A stretch of DNA of 64,000 nt, from contig NZ_JAINWJ010000004.1 of assembly GCF_021021415.1 (NCBI RefSeq), forward strand, positions 243,953 through 307,952. Reading direction: 5' to 3'. Below the pieces are notes generated by a model. It was not told the origin of the DNA and ran no database searches. It worked only from the letters and a program-made list of their open reading frames with translations. The stretch comes from Martelella mediterranea (GTDB lineage Bacteria > Pseudomonadota > Alphaproteobacteria > Rhizobiales > Rhizobiaceae). How positions within the stretch are numbered: the stretch's first letter is position 1; every line of letters begins with the position of its first letter. The translations under genes were made by a program, and so were the position numbers. This document shows positions 9,673-18,358 of the stretch, piece after piece.

Positions 9673-10899
9673 TCAGACTCCGAAATCGTCGTTGAAGATG
9701 GAATGCGGCTCGACACCGAGCCGGGCGAGCGTCGCCAGCACCGCCGAGATCATCACCGGCGGGCCGCAGAGATAATATTCGCAGTCCTCGGGCGCGGGGT
9801 GCTTCTGCATCGCGGCGCGGACATTGTCGTGGATGAAACCGGTCGCGCCCGTCCAGCGGTCGCCGGGTGCCGGATCGGACAGCGCCGGCGTCCACGAGAA
9901 GTTCTCGTGTTCGGCTGCGATCGCGTCGAACTCCTCGACATAGAACAGGTCGGCGAGCGAGCGGGCGCCGTAGAAATAGCGCATCTTCCGCGTCGTGCCC
10001 TTGCCGATCTGTTCGTGGATCATGGCCCTCAGCGGCGCCATCCCCACGCCGCCGCCGATGAACACCATTTCGCGGTCGGTCGGCTGAACATGGAATTCGC
10101 CGAACGGGCCGGAAGCCTGCACCTCGTCGCCCGGCTTCAGCGCGAACAGATAGGACGAGACGATGCCCGGCGGGATCTCCTGCTCGCGGCCCGGCGGCGG
10201 TGCGGCGAGCCTTATGTTGAACACGGCGCGACCTTCCGCTGCGTCGCGCGGGCGGTTGGCGATCGAATAGGCGCGGGTGACCGGGCTATCGGAGGCTCCC
10301 GTCATCTCCTGCCAGCCGGCAATGCGCCAAGAATCGGTGAAGGCCTCATCGATTTCGATATCGTGGAAATCGAGCCGGTAGGGCGGCGCTGTCAATTGCA
10401 TGAAACCGCCGGCGCGATAATCGAAGGGCTGGCCCTCGGGTAGCTTGAGCACAAGCTCGCGGATCAGCGGCGCCTTCATGGTGTTGGAAACCACGGTGCA
10501 GGTAAAGCCGGTCGCGCCGACGAAATCCTGCGGGACCGTGACGGCGCAGGGGCCGCGCAGCGCCGTCTGGCAGGCAAGGCGGATGTGGGAGCGCCGCTCG
10601 GCGGCCGACAGCACACCGCGCTCGGTCGCCTGCGGTTCGCCCGCACCTTCGCCCTCCACATGGACGCGGCAGAGCCCGCAGGTGCCGGAGCCGCCGCAGG
10701 CGGCGGGGATGCCGATGCCCGCGCGGTGCAGCACGCCAAGCAGCCGCTCGCCGCGCTGGGCCTCAAGGGACATCGCGCCGTTCACGCTGATCACGATCTT
10801 TTCGGCCGGGATCAGACGTGTGCGGGTCACCAGCAGCGCGAACGTCAGAATGACCACAAGCGCGATGACGATGACGGCGGCAAGGACGATCTCGTTCAT
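9673..10899 (-). CDS. nqrF: Na+-translocating NADH:quinone reductase subunit F
   Basis: 408 aa, full length. It is the NADH-oxidising entry subunit: one N-terminal membrane helix (residues ~4-24), a [2Fe-2S] ferredoxin domain with cysteines at 68, 74 and 77 plus a later one in RLACQ, then an FAD/NADH reductase module with TRAYSIANRP (FAD) and GGGVGMAPLRAMI (NADH). The C-terminus ends in DDFGV, as in canonical NqrF. The start overlaps the nqrE stop by 4 bp. Everything needed for NADH to FAD to [2Fe-2S] transfer appears intact. Confidence 0.97.
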   Translation of the reverse strand: MNEIVLAAVIVIALVVILTFALLVTRTRLIPAEKIVISVNGAMSLEAQRGERLLGVLHRAGIGIPAACGGSGTCGLCRVHVEGEGAGEPQATERGVLSAAERRSHIRLACQTALRGPCAVTVPQDFVGATGFTCTVVSNTMKAPLIRELVLKLPEGQPFDYRAGGFMQLTAPPYRLDFHDIEIDEAFTDSWRIAGWQEMTGASDSPVTRAYSIANRPRDAAEGRAVFNIRLAAPPPGREQEIPPGIVSSYLFALKPGDEVQASGPFGEFHVQPTDREMVFIGGGVGMAPLRAMIHEQIGKGTTRKMRYFYGARSLADLFYVEEFDAIAAEHENFSWTPALSDPAPGDRWTGATGFIHDNVRAAMQKHPAPEDCEYYLCGPPVMISAVLATLARLGVEPHSIFNDDFGV

Positions 10900-11507
10900 G
10901 GCGACACCATCTGCGCAAAGGCCGAAAAGCCGAGCGACATCATGCCGGCAATGGTGAAGGCGATGCCGAGGCCGCGCAGGCCGTTCGGAAGGTCGGCATA
11001 GGCGAGCCGGGTGCGGATCGCCGCGAGCATGACCACGGCAACCCCGAAGCCGAAGCCCGCGCCGAGACCGAACACGGTCGATTCCGCCAGGTTGTAGTCC
11101 CGCTCAACCATGAACAGGCTGCCGGCGAGAATGGCGCAGTTCACCGTCAGCAGCGGCAGGAACACGCCGAACGAGGCATGGATTGCCGGAAAGAACCGGT
11201 CGAGCACCATTTCGACGAGTTGGACCGTGGCCGCGATCACGCCGATGAAGGCGATCAGCTTCAGATAGGAGAGGTCGGTGTCCGGCATGCCGGCCCAGGC
11301 CCATGCGCCGGGTCTGAGAAACGCGTTGTAGATCAGGTTGTTGAGCGGCATGGTCACGCCCATCACCGCCACCACCGCGATGCCGAGGCCGAGTGCCGAA
11401 CCCGTGCGGCGCGACAGCGCCAGAAAGGTGCAGAGCCCGAGAAACAGCGTCAGCGCCATGTTCTCGACGAAGGCCGCGCTCAGGAAGAGGCCTGCAAATC
11501 CGCTCAT
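10896..11507 (-). CDS. nqrE: Na+-translocating NADH:quinone reductase subunit E
   Basis: 203 aa from the ATG that overlaps the nqrD stop, the normal length of NqrE. It has six predicted membrane helices. The half-site cysteines of the intramembrane [2Fe-2S] cluster shared with NqrD are both present: one in LFLGLCTFLAL near the N-terminus and one in TVNCAILAG. The sequence reading upstream of this ATG is a shadow of nqrD. Confidence 0.96.
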   Translation of the reverse strand: MSGFAGLFLSAAFVENMALTLFLGLCTFLALSRRTGSALGLGIAVVAVMGVTMPLNNLIYNAFLRPGAWAWAGMPDTDLSYLKLIAFIGVIAATVQLVEMVLDRFFPAIHASFGVFLPLLTVNCAILAGSLFMVERDYNLAESTVFGLGAGFGFGVAVVMLAAIRTRLAYADLPNGLRGLGIAFTIAGMMSLGFSAFAQMVSP

Positions 11508-12169
11508 CGGCCTGCCTCCCCGGTTTCCGGCGGCGTGAACTCGGCGGGTTCCGCCTGTTCGGGAAGCACCGAACGGATCGCCCAGACGAGCCCGCCGATC
11601 AGGAAGAAGGCGCTCGGAGCGAGCAGCATCAGGTTCAGCGGCTCGAACCATCCGCCCTGATCGGTCGTGGCGAAGAGTTGGTAGCCGAGCAGCTTGCCGG
11701 TGCCGAACAGTTCGCGCAGCGACCCGATGACGATCAGCACCAGCGAATAGCCGAGACCATTGCCGAGCGCGTCGACCATTGACGGCAGCGGCGGGTTGTT
11801 GCGCGAAAAGGATTCGGTGCGCCCCAGCACCAGGCAGTTCGTGGTGATCAGGCTGACGAACACCGACAGTCGCTTGCTGATGTCGAAGAAATAGGCCTGC
11901 AGGAACTGGTCGATGACGATTACCAGCGAGGCGACGATCACGATCTGCACGATCAGCCGGATCGAATCGGGAATGTGGCGGCGGATCAGGCTCACCAGCA
12001 ATGCTGACAGCACGATCACGACCGTCAGCGATGCTGACATGGTGACGGCGGTGGCGACCGATGTGGTCACCGCCAGCGCCGAGCAGATGCCGAGGATCTG
12101 CAGGGTCACCGGGTTTTGGCGGATCAGCGGTTCCGTTAGCGTCGTCCACAGGCTGATGGGCTTGGCCAT
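11504..12169 (-). CDS. nqrD: Na+-translocating NADH:quinone reductase subunit D
   Basis: 221 aa, six predicted membrane helices, with a Pro/Glu-rich C-terminal tail slightly longer than usual. The cluster cysteines are conserved in LGICSALAV (residue ~29) and TTNCLVLGR. NqrD and NqrE form a pseudo-symmetric pair that carries the electron across the membrane through a Cys4 [2Fe-2S] centre. One base separates it from the nqrC stop. Confidence 0.96.
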   Translation of the reverse strand: MAKPISLWTTLTEPLIRQNPVTLQILGICSALAVTTSVATAVTMSASLTVVIVLSALLVSLIRRHIPDSIRLIVQIVIVASLVIVIDQFLQAYFFDISKRLSVFVSLITTNCLVLGRTESFSRNNPPLPSMVDALGNGLGYSLVLIVIGSLRELFGTGKLLGYQLFATTDQGGWFEPLNLMLLAPSAFFLIGGLVWAIRSVLPEQAEPAEFTPPETGEAGR

Positions 12170-12170
12170 A

Positions 12171-12971
12171 TCAGAACTCCCCGCGCTTGATCGCCGCGAT
12201 CAGCGGGCCGTAGCCATCCGGACCGAGCCAGAAGCGGATCGTTCTGGTCAGCGCATTGGAGGTGCGGGTGGCACCGGTAATGCCGTCGACTTCATAGGCA
12301 TTGCCGGCATTGCCGTGGGCGACGGCGAAACGGATATTGCCCGATGGGTCGGCAATTTCCGTGCCGGCGAACTGGGCGAGGAAGGCGGGTTCCTCGATCC
12401 GCCCGCCAAGACCGGGGGTCTCGACCTGGTCGGTGATCGCAAGGCCGGCGATCGTGTTCATGTCGCCGTTAAGCGCCAGAATGCCGTTGATCGGGCCGAC
12501 ATAGCCTGCGCCGCTGATCGGCAGCAGAGCCAGTTCGATATCGCCGGCATCATTGCGCAGCAGGTAGATCTGCACGAAATCCGGGCGGCGGCCTATGCCG
12601 GCGGTATCCTCGCCGGGCGTCAGCGTCTTCCAGTTGGCGGCGTTGTCGAGCGCCGCGGGCAGGGTTTCGGGCGTGATGTCGTCGGCGGCCCGGCCCTTGT
12701 TCAGATTGACGACCACGGTCGAAAGCGCGCCGCCGGATTGCTCCAGAAGCTGGGTCATGCCGGGAATGCCGGCCACCAGCGCTTCCAGTCGCGCCTGCTG
12801 CTCGGCGGCGCGGTTTGCCGCCTGGATCGGCCGCAGAACCACGGTCGCGCCGCTCACCAACAGTGCGCAGACGGCCGATACGATGAAGGCGATCGCCACC
12901 GTCTTGAAGCGGTTTTCGTTGGGCAGGGCCAGAAAACGGCGCCATGCCGAAATCGGGTTCAGGTCAGCCAT
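12171..12971 (-). CDS. nqrC: Na+-translocating NADH:quinone reductase subunit C (flavoprotein)
   Basis: 266 aa from the ATG preceded by GGAGAAAACGTC. One N-terminal membrane helix (residues ~22-42) anchors a periplasmic FMN-binding domain. The flavinylation motif DGITGAT is present, with the acceptor Thr at residue 235, matching the SGAT site that ApbE loads with FMN in characterised NqrC. It overlaps nqrB by 8 bp. In this operon it is the only subunit with a visible covalent-FMN site, so it is the last secured cofactor on the periplasmic side. Confidence 0.95.
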   Translation of the reverse strand: MADLNPISAWRRFLALPNENRFKTVAIAFIVSAVCALLVSGATVVLRPIQAANRAAEQQARLEALVAGIPGMTQLLEQSGGALSTVVVNLNKGRAADDITPETLPAALDNAANWKTLTPGEDTAGIGRRPDFVQIYLLRNDAGDIELALLPISGAGYVGPINGILALNGDMNTIAGLAITDQVETPGLGGRIEEPAFLAQFAGTEIADPSGNIRFAVAHGNAGNAYEVDGITGATRTSNALTRTIRFWLGPDGYGPLIAAIKRGEF

Positions 12972-13764
12972 GACGTTTTCTCCTGCGGGCATGCCAGAGG
13001 GCGATCGCCGCTTCATCCAGAAGCGGGGCGAGGAGCGAGGCGAGAAGCGCTGCCGAAACCGCCGCGCGCACCGGCGGCGCGCCCTCCCAGTTGAGCGTGA
13101 ACATGATGACGAGGGCGGCGAATACGCCGCCGTTCAGCCAGCCGCCGAGCCGCGTCGAGGCGCTTGCGACCGGATCGGCCACCAGCAGCACCAGCGCCAG
13201 CGCAAAGGCCGGCAGCGCCGGCTGCAGCGGCAGTCCGGCGACGAGGCCGATGGCAATCACCGCCGCCGCGCCGAGAATAACCCGGGCCGGCATGACGCCG
13301 ACGAACATGCCGATGAGAGCCGCCGGGATCGCCGCCCAGGCGATTGGCAGGTCAATGTCCGGCCAGGGTGCGGTGACGAAGCCGAAGCCGAGAAAGGCGA
13401 GCGTCACGGTCGCCGGGTTCAGGATATTGCGCCCCCAGCCGCCGAACACCAGTTCCGCCATCACCGAACCGAAGCTGATGCCGAGCACGAAGGGCACGAA
13501 GCCGAGTTCCTCCGGTGCCAGAATGGCGACGGCAAGCGCCGTCAGCGCGCCGGCGAAGGAGGGAGGCTGGGCGCGCGCCAGCATGAAGATCAGATGCCAC
13601 AGCCCGGAAATGACCAGCGCCAGAACCAGCCGCAGCGCTGCATCCATGCCGCCATACCAGAGCCAGGCAAGGGCGATCGGCATCGCAGCCGCAAGCAGCA
13701 GCAGGGCGACCGTCTCGCGGTCCCACATTCCGCGCGTCGGGCCATGGGTCGAACCACGAATCAC
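12964..13764 (-). CDS. nqrB: Short NqrB-like subunit lacking the FMN-attachment loop
   Basis: 266 aa from a GTG that overlaps the nqrA stop (GTGA) behind GAGGAGG. Canonical NqrB is ~410 aa. Homology is clear in GISFGSVMAELVFGGWGRN and NILNPATVTLAFLGF, and again in LLVADPVASASTRLGGW and the C-terminal LLAPLLDEAAIALW. Between these the canonical segment containing D-G-Y-S-G-A-T (covalent FMN threonine) and the following loop is missing, and the N-terminal extension is reduced. The helices on both sides of the gap remain in frame, so this looks like a natural short form rather than a frameshift. Quinone and riboflavin binding cannot be judged. Confidence 0.9.
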   Translation of the reverse strand: MIRGSTHGPTRGMWDRETVALLLLAAAMPIALAWLWYGGMDAALRLVLALVISGLWHLIFMLARAQPPSFAGALTALAVAILAPEELGFVPFVLGISFGSVMAELVFGGWGRNILNPATVTLAFLGFGFVTAPWPDIDLPIAWAAIPAALIGMFVGVMPARVILGAAAVIAIGLVAGLPLQPALPAFALALVLLVADPVASASTRLGGWLNGGVFAALVIMFTLNWEGAPPVRAAVSAALLASLLAPLLDEAAIALWHARRRKRHG

Positions 13765-15023
13765 GCCGCCACCTCCTCTTTCTCGATCCGGTCCAGTAGC
13801 ACGCGAAGCTGGGCGGCAAGGCTCGGCTCGGCCGCCGTCACATAATCGGCGAGCGTCAGATCCTCCTCGACCAGCGAAAGCGCGCCGAGGCGGGTGGCGG
13901 TCTCCTGATCGCCGGCGGAAAGCGCGCGGATCAGCGCGACGGCCGGAATATCGCCGCCGAGCGCCTGTTCGAGCGCCGCCGTCGGGATGATCGGCAGCGG
14001 CCGCGCGGCTCTCGTCAGCGCCGCCGAAAACCAGTGGTTCCGGCGGTGGCCGCCATCGTCGCCGAGCACGGTCACCTGCCGGTCGCGCGGGCCGAGCCAG
14101 TGGCCCGGATGGCCGTCGATATGCGAGCCCGCCATGATGTGATGCGGTCCGGGCCGCACGAAGCCGAGACAGAGACCGCGCATATCCGCGCCCGGCTGAC
14201 AGCGCACCAGACGCTGTTCGGTGAGCGCGGGGCCGGTGACGGAGACCAGCCGCGTTTCCGGCACCATGCCGGTCTCGATCAGCTCGCCGATATCGGCGAC
14301 ATCCTCGGCATGGATATCCCACACCCTTTGGGCCAGCGAAGCGGGCGCAAGCCGGTGCACCTGCAGGCCGGCAAGGCCGAGTGGGTGCAGCGTGCCGACC
14401 CTGACGCGCCGCACGGCGGGCGGCAGGTCGGCCTCGATTCGCGCCGCCTCGCAGAAGAAAAGCCGCTCGCCCGCCAGATGCCCGAGCGCCGAAAGCCCGC
14501 GAGCCAGCGCCTCCTCGCGGCCTTTCAAGGCGTGGACGGGGGAGGGCGCGCCGGGCCTGCTGTCGGTCGCCATGACGATGATCGCCGACGGCATCTCGTC
14601 CGGCCCCGGCATGCGGCCAAACGGGCGGCTCAGGATGCGGCGCCAGAGCCCGGATGCCTTGAGCAGCGAACGCAGGCTGGCGGCATCATGGTCGGCGTCT
14701 CCAACGTCATGGGCAAAGCGCGCGCCGGTTTCCTCGGCGAACAGCAAAAGCCGGGTCAGTCGCCGGCCGGGCTCCAGGTCGATGGCGGCAATGCGAGCGG
14801 CCATCGGGGCAACCATCTGAATATCCGGAGCATTGCGCAGGCCGAGCACCGGCTGGCCCTGCGACACAATGTCGTCGACGCCGACGAGCGGGGTGACGCG
14901 CAGCTCCTCGCCCCGGGCCGGCGTCAATGCTGCCTCGACGGTCAGCGCCGTTGCAATGCGGTTATAATCCGGTGATATTGAGCCGGTGGTCAAAGACAGA
15001 CCGGTGCCGAAAAGGCCGACCAA
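13761..15023 (-). CDS. nqrA: NqrA-like cytoplasmic subunit of Na+-NQR
   Basis: About 420 aa. The start chosen is a TTG at 15023 with AGGAG 7 bases upstream; a TTG at 15038 is possible but has no ribosome-binding site. NqrA is the peripheral cytoplasmic subunit near the quinone site. Recognisable segments are IVSQGQPVLGLRNAPDIQM (biotinyl-lipoyl-like fold), VWDIHAEDVADIGELIETG, and a stretch ending RQVTVLGDDGG. The usual GTHIH signature reads GLQVH here, so the protein is divergent. It is first in an operon of nine genes, nqrABCDEF-apbE-nqrM-CBS. Confidence 0.88.
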   Translation of the reverse strand: MVGLFGTGLSLTTGSISPDYNRIATALTVEAALTPARGEELRVTPLVGVDDIVSQGQPVLGLRNAPDIQMVAPMAARIAAIDLEPGRRLTRLLLFAEETGARFAHDVGDADHDAASLRSLLKASGLWRRILSRPFGRMPGPDEMPSAIIVMATDSRPGAPSPVHALKGREEALARGLSALGHLAGERLFFCEAARIEADLPPAVRRVRVGTLHPLGLAGLQVHRLAPASLAQRVWDIHAEDVADIGELIETGMVPETRLVSVTGPALTEQRLVRCQPGADMRGLCLGFVRPGPHHIMAGSHIDGHPGHWLGPRDRQVTVLGDDGGHRRNHWFSAALTRAARPLPIIPTAALEQALGGDIPAVALIRALSAGDQETATRLGALSLVEEDLTLADYVTAAEPSLAAQLRVLLDRIEKEEVAA

Positions 15024-15153
15024 CGCGTCGCTCCTCAAGAACTTGAATGCAAATACAACGCAAACATCATGACATTTGATTTGCCGGGATGGAACAGATT
15101 GTTTAGCATTCCCACACGTTCAAACTGAAGTTTTTCAGCGGGGGTGGAAAGAT

Positions 15154-16326
15154 ATGTCATTGGTAGTTGGTCGCGTTAACTCAAGAATCCTGTTCATGGT
15201 TGCTGCGATATTGACAATTGTCAATTTTTGTACTGCCAATGCACAGGAGAATTCTTCCGACGCGGTGGAGGCGCTGCAGCTCTATGTCATGCCGCAGTCC
15301 GGTCCGTTCCGCCCCGACCAGATACCGGTTCCCCAGCAGGAACTGATCTCCGCCTGGGCGCGGTCCGCCCATGCCGATGCCTCCGCCGAAGCCTTTACCC
15401 ATTGGGATAGCGAGGGCGAAATTCCCGCGAATTGCGCCGCCTGTCACTCCGGCGCCGGCTTCCGGGATTTCCACGGCCTGGATGGCAGCGCGCCGGGCAT
15501 CGAGGGGCCGACGCCGGTCGGCGGCGTGGTCGATTGCGACACCTGTCACAGCCCCGGCCTCGGGGAAATTGCCGCAATCACCCTGCCGAGCGGCATCGAG
15601 CATCCGGTGGCGCCGGGCGCCCAGGCCGCCTGCATGACCTGTCATATCGGCCGCGAGGCCGGGGTCGGCGTGACGAAAGCCGTTGGCGAGAAGGACGAGG
15701 ATACGCCCGACCCGTCGATCAATTTCGTCAATCCCCACTATGCGCTGGCCGGCGCGATGCGGCTCGGCAGCATCGGGGCGGGCGGTTTCGAATATCCCGG
15801 CAAATCCTATAGCGGCCGGTTCTTCCACGCCCGCCCGATCAATGATTGCGCCTCCTGTCACGATCCACATACGCTGACCGTGGCCGAGCAAACCTGTCTC
15901 AGTTGTCACGAGAGCGGCGCGCCGGGCGCGATCCGCATTTCGCGGATCAGCTATGACGGCAGCGGCGACATCTCCAAGGGCATCCGCTCCGATATCGAGG
16001 CCAATGCGGCGCTCCTGCTGAAGACCATTCAGGACTACAGCATCGAGGTGGCCGGCGCGCCGATCGTGTTCGAGCATTCCTATCCCTATTTCTTCCTCGA
16101 CGCCGACCGGGACGGGCGCGGCGACACGGTCGACGGCAGGCCGCAGAAATACAATGCCTGGACGCCGCGCATGCTGAAGGCGGCCTATAACTGGAAGTTC
16201 GTGAACGCCGATTCCGGCGCCTTCGTCCACAACCCGCATTATGCGCTGGAACTGCTCTATGACTCGATCGAGGACCTCGCGGGCCCGCTGGATATCGATG
16301 TCGGGACGCTGGGCATCCAGCGCTGA
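15154..16326 (+). CDS. Secreted pentahaem cytochrome c divergent from nqrA
   Basis: 390 aa from an ATG behind GGGGGTGGAAAGAT. A signal peptide (hydrophobic residues ~12-28, likely cleavage after ANA) directs it to the periplasm. Five CxxCH haem motifs are seen: CAACH (Cys94), CDTCH (128), CMTCH (160), CASCH (232) and CLSCH (248). Histidines between them (for example HTLTVAE and HPVAPG) could be distal ligands. The C-terminal ~120 residues carry no haem motif. The arrangement is reminiscent of nitrite-reductase or octahaem-type cytochromes, but I cannot place it in a named family. Its position back to back with the nqr operon suggests an electron-transfer partner; that is inference. Confidence 0.9.
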   Translation: MSLVVGRVNSRILFMVAAILTIVNFCTANAQENSSDAVEALQLYVMPQSGPFRPDQIPVPQQELISAWARSAHADASAEAFTHWDSEGEIPANCAACHSGAGFRDFHGLDGSAPGIEGPTPVGGVVDCDTCHSPGLGEIAAITLPSGIEHPVAPGAQAACMTCHIGREAGVGVTKAVGEKDEDTPDPSINFVNPHYALAGAMRLGSIGAGGFEYPGKSYSGRFFHARPINDCASCHDPHTLTVAEQTCLSCHESGAPGAIRISRISYDGSGDISKGIRSDIEANAALLLKTIQDYSIEVAGAPIVFEHSYPYFFLDADRDGRGDTVDGRPQKYNAWTPRMLKAAYNWKFVNADSGAFVHNPHYALELLYDSIEDLAGPLDIDVGTLGIQR

Positions 16327-16435
16327 CTATTCGGCCGTTCGGGCGACGACGAACGGTCAAATTCTCGATCCGGTCGGTGGTTGTGCAGCATGCCTGTCAG
16401 GTCGCGGAGAATCCGACCGGAGCGTCCGGCCTGCC

Positions 16436-17119
16436 TCAGGGCACCGATTTCTCGGCCTTGTCCTCCAGTTGAAATGCGCGAAAGGCCAGCATGATGATGA
16501 TCGGCGGGGCCAGGAAGCAGAACCGGCCGATCATACGATAGGCAAGGGCTGCGAGCGCGCAGCCCAGCGCGAAAAGGAATAGAGCCGGTATCAGCCGCTT
16601 CAGCCGGCGTTTCAACGGCGCCTTGTCGATCGCGCCGCCGAAGACGAGGTCGGTCACGTCGAGCATGATCTGCGTCGTCGTGCCGGTCATTAGCGTGGAA
16701 GGCGGAAGATCGGGCAGGTGAACCCGGTGGACGGCGTTCTGTATCGCCATGGCGACGACAAGGGTCATGCCAGTGATGATTTCACCGGCACTGTTTGCGG
16801 CTGTCGGCAGCAGGAATACCAGCGCAGCGGCCGCCGCAAACAACGCGAACTGCAATTTCAGAAGAACAGGAACCACCGCGCGCTCATGTCGCCCGAGCCA
16901 GCGCGCGAAATAGCGCGCCGCCATGACGGAAGCGCAGAAGACAGGCAGCGCCAGCGCCTTGGCCAGCAAACCGCCGGTGCCGGTCGCGATTGCAGCGCCC
17001 AGCGTCACGAAGTTGCCGGTGACGTGAGCGGTGAAAAGCCCGTGCAAGGCGACGAAGCCCATAGTGTCAACATAGCCGCCATTCAGGCTCAAGGCCGAGG
17101 CAAGCAGGGAGCGCGACAT
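16436..17119 (-). CDS. YoaK-family (DUF1275) membrane protein
   Basis: 227 aa with about six hydrophobic segments. The N-terminal signature ALSLNGGYVDTMGFVALHGLF and AHVTGNFVTLG is typical of DUF1275/YoaK proteins, whose function is unknown. It ends 109 bp from the cytochrome stop (convergent) and has a 465-bp non-coding region upstream. No operon partner. Confidence 0.9.
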   Translation of the reverse strand: MSRSLLASALSLNGGYVDTMGFVALHGLFTAHVTGNFVTLGAAIATGTGGLLAKALALPVFCASVMAARYFARWLGRHERAVVPVLLKLQFALFAAAAALVFLLPTAANSAGEIITGMTLVVAMAIQNAVHRVHLPDLPPSTLMTGTTTQIMLDVTDLVFGGAIDKAPLKRRLKRLIPALFLFALGCALAALAYRMIGRFCFLAPPIIIMLAFRAFQLEDKAEKSVP

Positions 17120-17493
17120 GTATCATCTCCGACCGGACCACGACCTGTTCATGACCACCGATCCGTAACGGCGGCAGCCGCGGCGACCCCGGACCGCGCC
17201 ATTTTCCGACCGCGCCCGACTATCCTTGCCGCGTGAACGAACGCAGCTTAGCGGCGAAGCGTAAATACATGGTTATGCCGACCTCGGGCCAGGTTCGCAC
17301 CAGGGACGATTACATGGTGAGGCTGCAACGTGGGGAAAACGACAGTCATCATGCCGAACTTAGACTTCAAGCGAGTCGGTCTTTCCGGTGAAGATCATTG
17401 CTCCGTTCGAACCTGTCGTCAGTTGCGAACACGCTGAACCGGGCCGTCTGAACCATCCCGATATCAAGTGCCCAGCTTTATCCGCCTCCATAG
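17120..17493. other. Non-coding stretch between the DUF1275 gene and the sodB terminator
   Basis: No open frame with a plausible start and codon use was found. The part next to 17119 should hold the promoter of the DUF1275 gene. No RNA gene or clear repeat was recognised. Confidence 0.4.
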
Positions 17494-17521
17494 AAAAGCC
17501 CGCCGGTTGAAGCCGGCGGGC
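17494..17521 (-). terminator. Rho-independent terminator of sodB
   Basis: On the minus strand, GCCCGCCGGC-TTCA-ACCGGCGGGC is a 10-bp stem followed by TTTTC, 64 bp after the sodB stop. Confidence 0.85.
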
Positions 17522-17584
17522 TCGGATTTCTGACAAACTCCATACGAGGCTGGAGCTTTTTCTATTGACGCAAAGGCGTTTGCC

Positions 17585-18187
17585 TTACTTGGTGGCGCCT
17601 TCGTAGAGTTCGGCGACGTAGTCCCAGTTGATGAGATTGTCGACGAAGGCTTCCAGATATTTCGGGCGGGCGTTGCGGTAGTCGATGTAGTAGGAGTGCT
17701 CCCACACGTCGACGCCGAGGATCGGCTTGGCACCGTGGACCACCGGGTTTTCGCCGTTCGGGGTCTTCATGATTTCGAGCTTGCCGTCCTTGACAGCGAC
17801 CCAGGCCCAGCCGGAGCCGAACTGGCCGGTGCCTGCGGCAATGAAATCAGCCTTGAACTTGTCGTAGCCGCCGAGATCGGAGGAAATCGCGCTTTCGAGC
17901 GCGCCCGGCAGCTTGGTGCCGCCGCCATCCTTCTTCATCCACTTCCAGAAATGCATGTGGTTGAAGTGCTGGGCGGCATTGTTGAAGAGCGGCTGGTTGG
18001 AGCCGTAGGCCTTGACCATGACATCCTCGACGGAAAGACCACCGAGACCCGCTTCTTCCGCCAGCTTGTTGCCGGTGGTTACATAGGTGTTGTGGTGCTT
18101 GTCGTGGTGGAATTCGAGCGTCTCGGCCGACATGTAGGGGGCGAGCGCGTCGTAGGCGTAAGGCAGATCGGGCAGTTCAAAAGCCAT
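17585..18187 (-). CDS. sodB: Superoxide dismutase, Fe type
   Basis: 200 aa from the ATG behind CTGAGGAGTATTGAAC. It dismutates superoxide to O2 and H2O2. All four metal ligands are visible: His in HHDKHHNTY, His in AQHFNHMHFW, and Asp and His in GVDVWEHSYY. The Gln in NNAAQHFNH is the position typical of iron-type enzymes, though alphaproteobacterial members may accept Mn. No export signal. A single gene with its own terminator at 17494-17521. Confidence 0.96.
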   Translation of the reverse strand: MAFELPDLPYAYDALAPYMSAETLEFHHDKHHNTYVTTGNKLAEEAGLGGLSVEDVMVKAYGSNQPLFNNAAQHFNHMHFWKWMKKDGGGTKLPGALESAISSDLGGYDKFKADFIAAGTGQFGSGWAWVAVKDGKLEIMKTPNGENPVVHGAKPILGVDVWEHSYYIDYRNARPKYLEAFVDNLINWDYVAELYEGATK

Positions 18188-18358
18188 GTTCAATACTCCT
18201 CAGTTAATAAATTGACGCTTGCGGGTTACATAGGAAGCCCTTCCGGGAAGGGCAACCGTCAAGCCCGGAAATATCCGGGCAAATTGCCGGAAGGAAAGGG
18301 CGTTCGGCGGCATTCCGGTACGCCCCCGCCTGCCGGCGAAGCAGCCGGCAAGGGTATC

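Noticed and set aside
12964..13764. NqrB short because of a frameshift
   Set aside because: Sequence on both sides of the missing loop is in the same frame with no stray homologous piece in other frames nearby.
12964..14322. A longer NqrB reading back to 14322
   Set aside because: The upstream part is a shadow of nqrA with low-complexity Arg-rich sequence; the GTG at 13764 has a GAGGAGG site and the GTGA overlap typical of the operon.
15024..15153. FNR/FixK box in the nqrA/cytochrome divergent region
   Set aside because: A TTGAT half-site is present but the matching ATCAA at the right spacing is not.
18331..18350. Hairpin TGCCGGC/GCCGGCA after gcd as a terminator
   Set aside because: Stem is clear but no T-run follows on the minus strand; evidence too weak to list.
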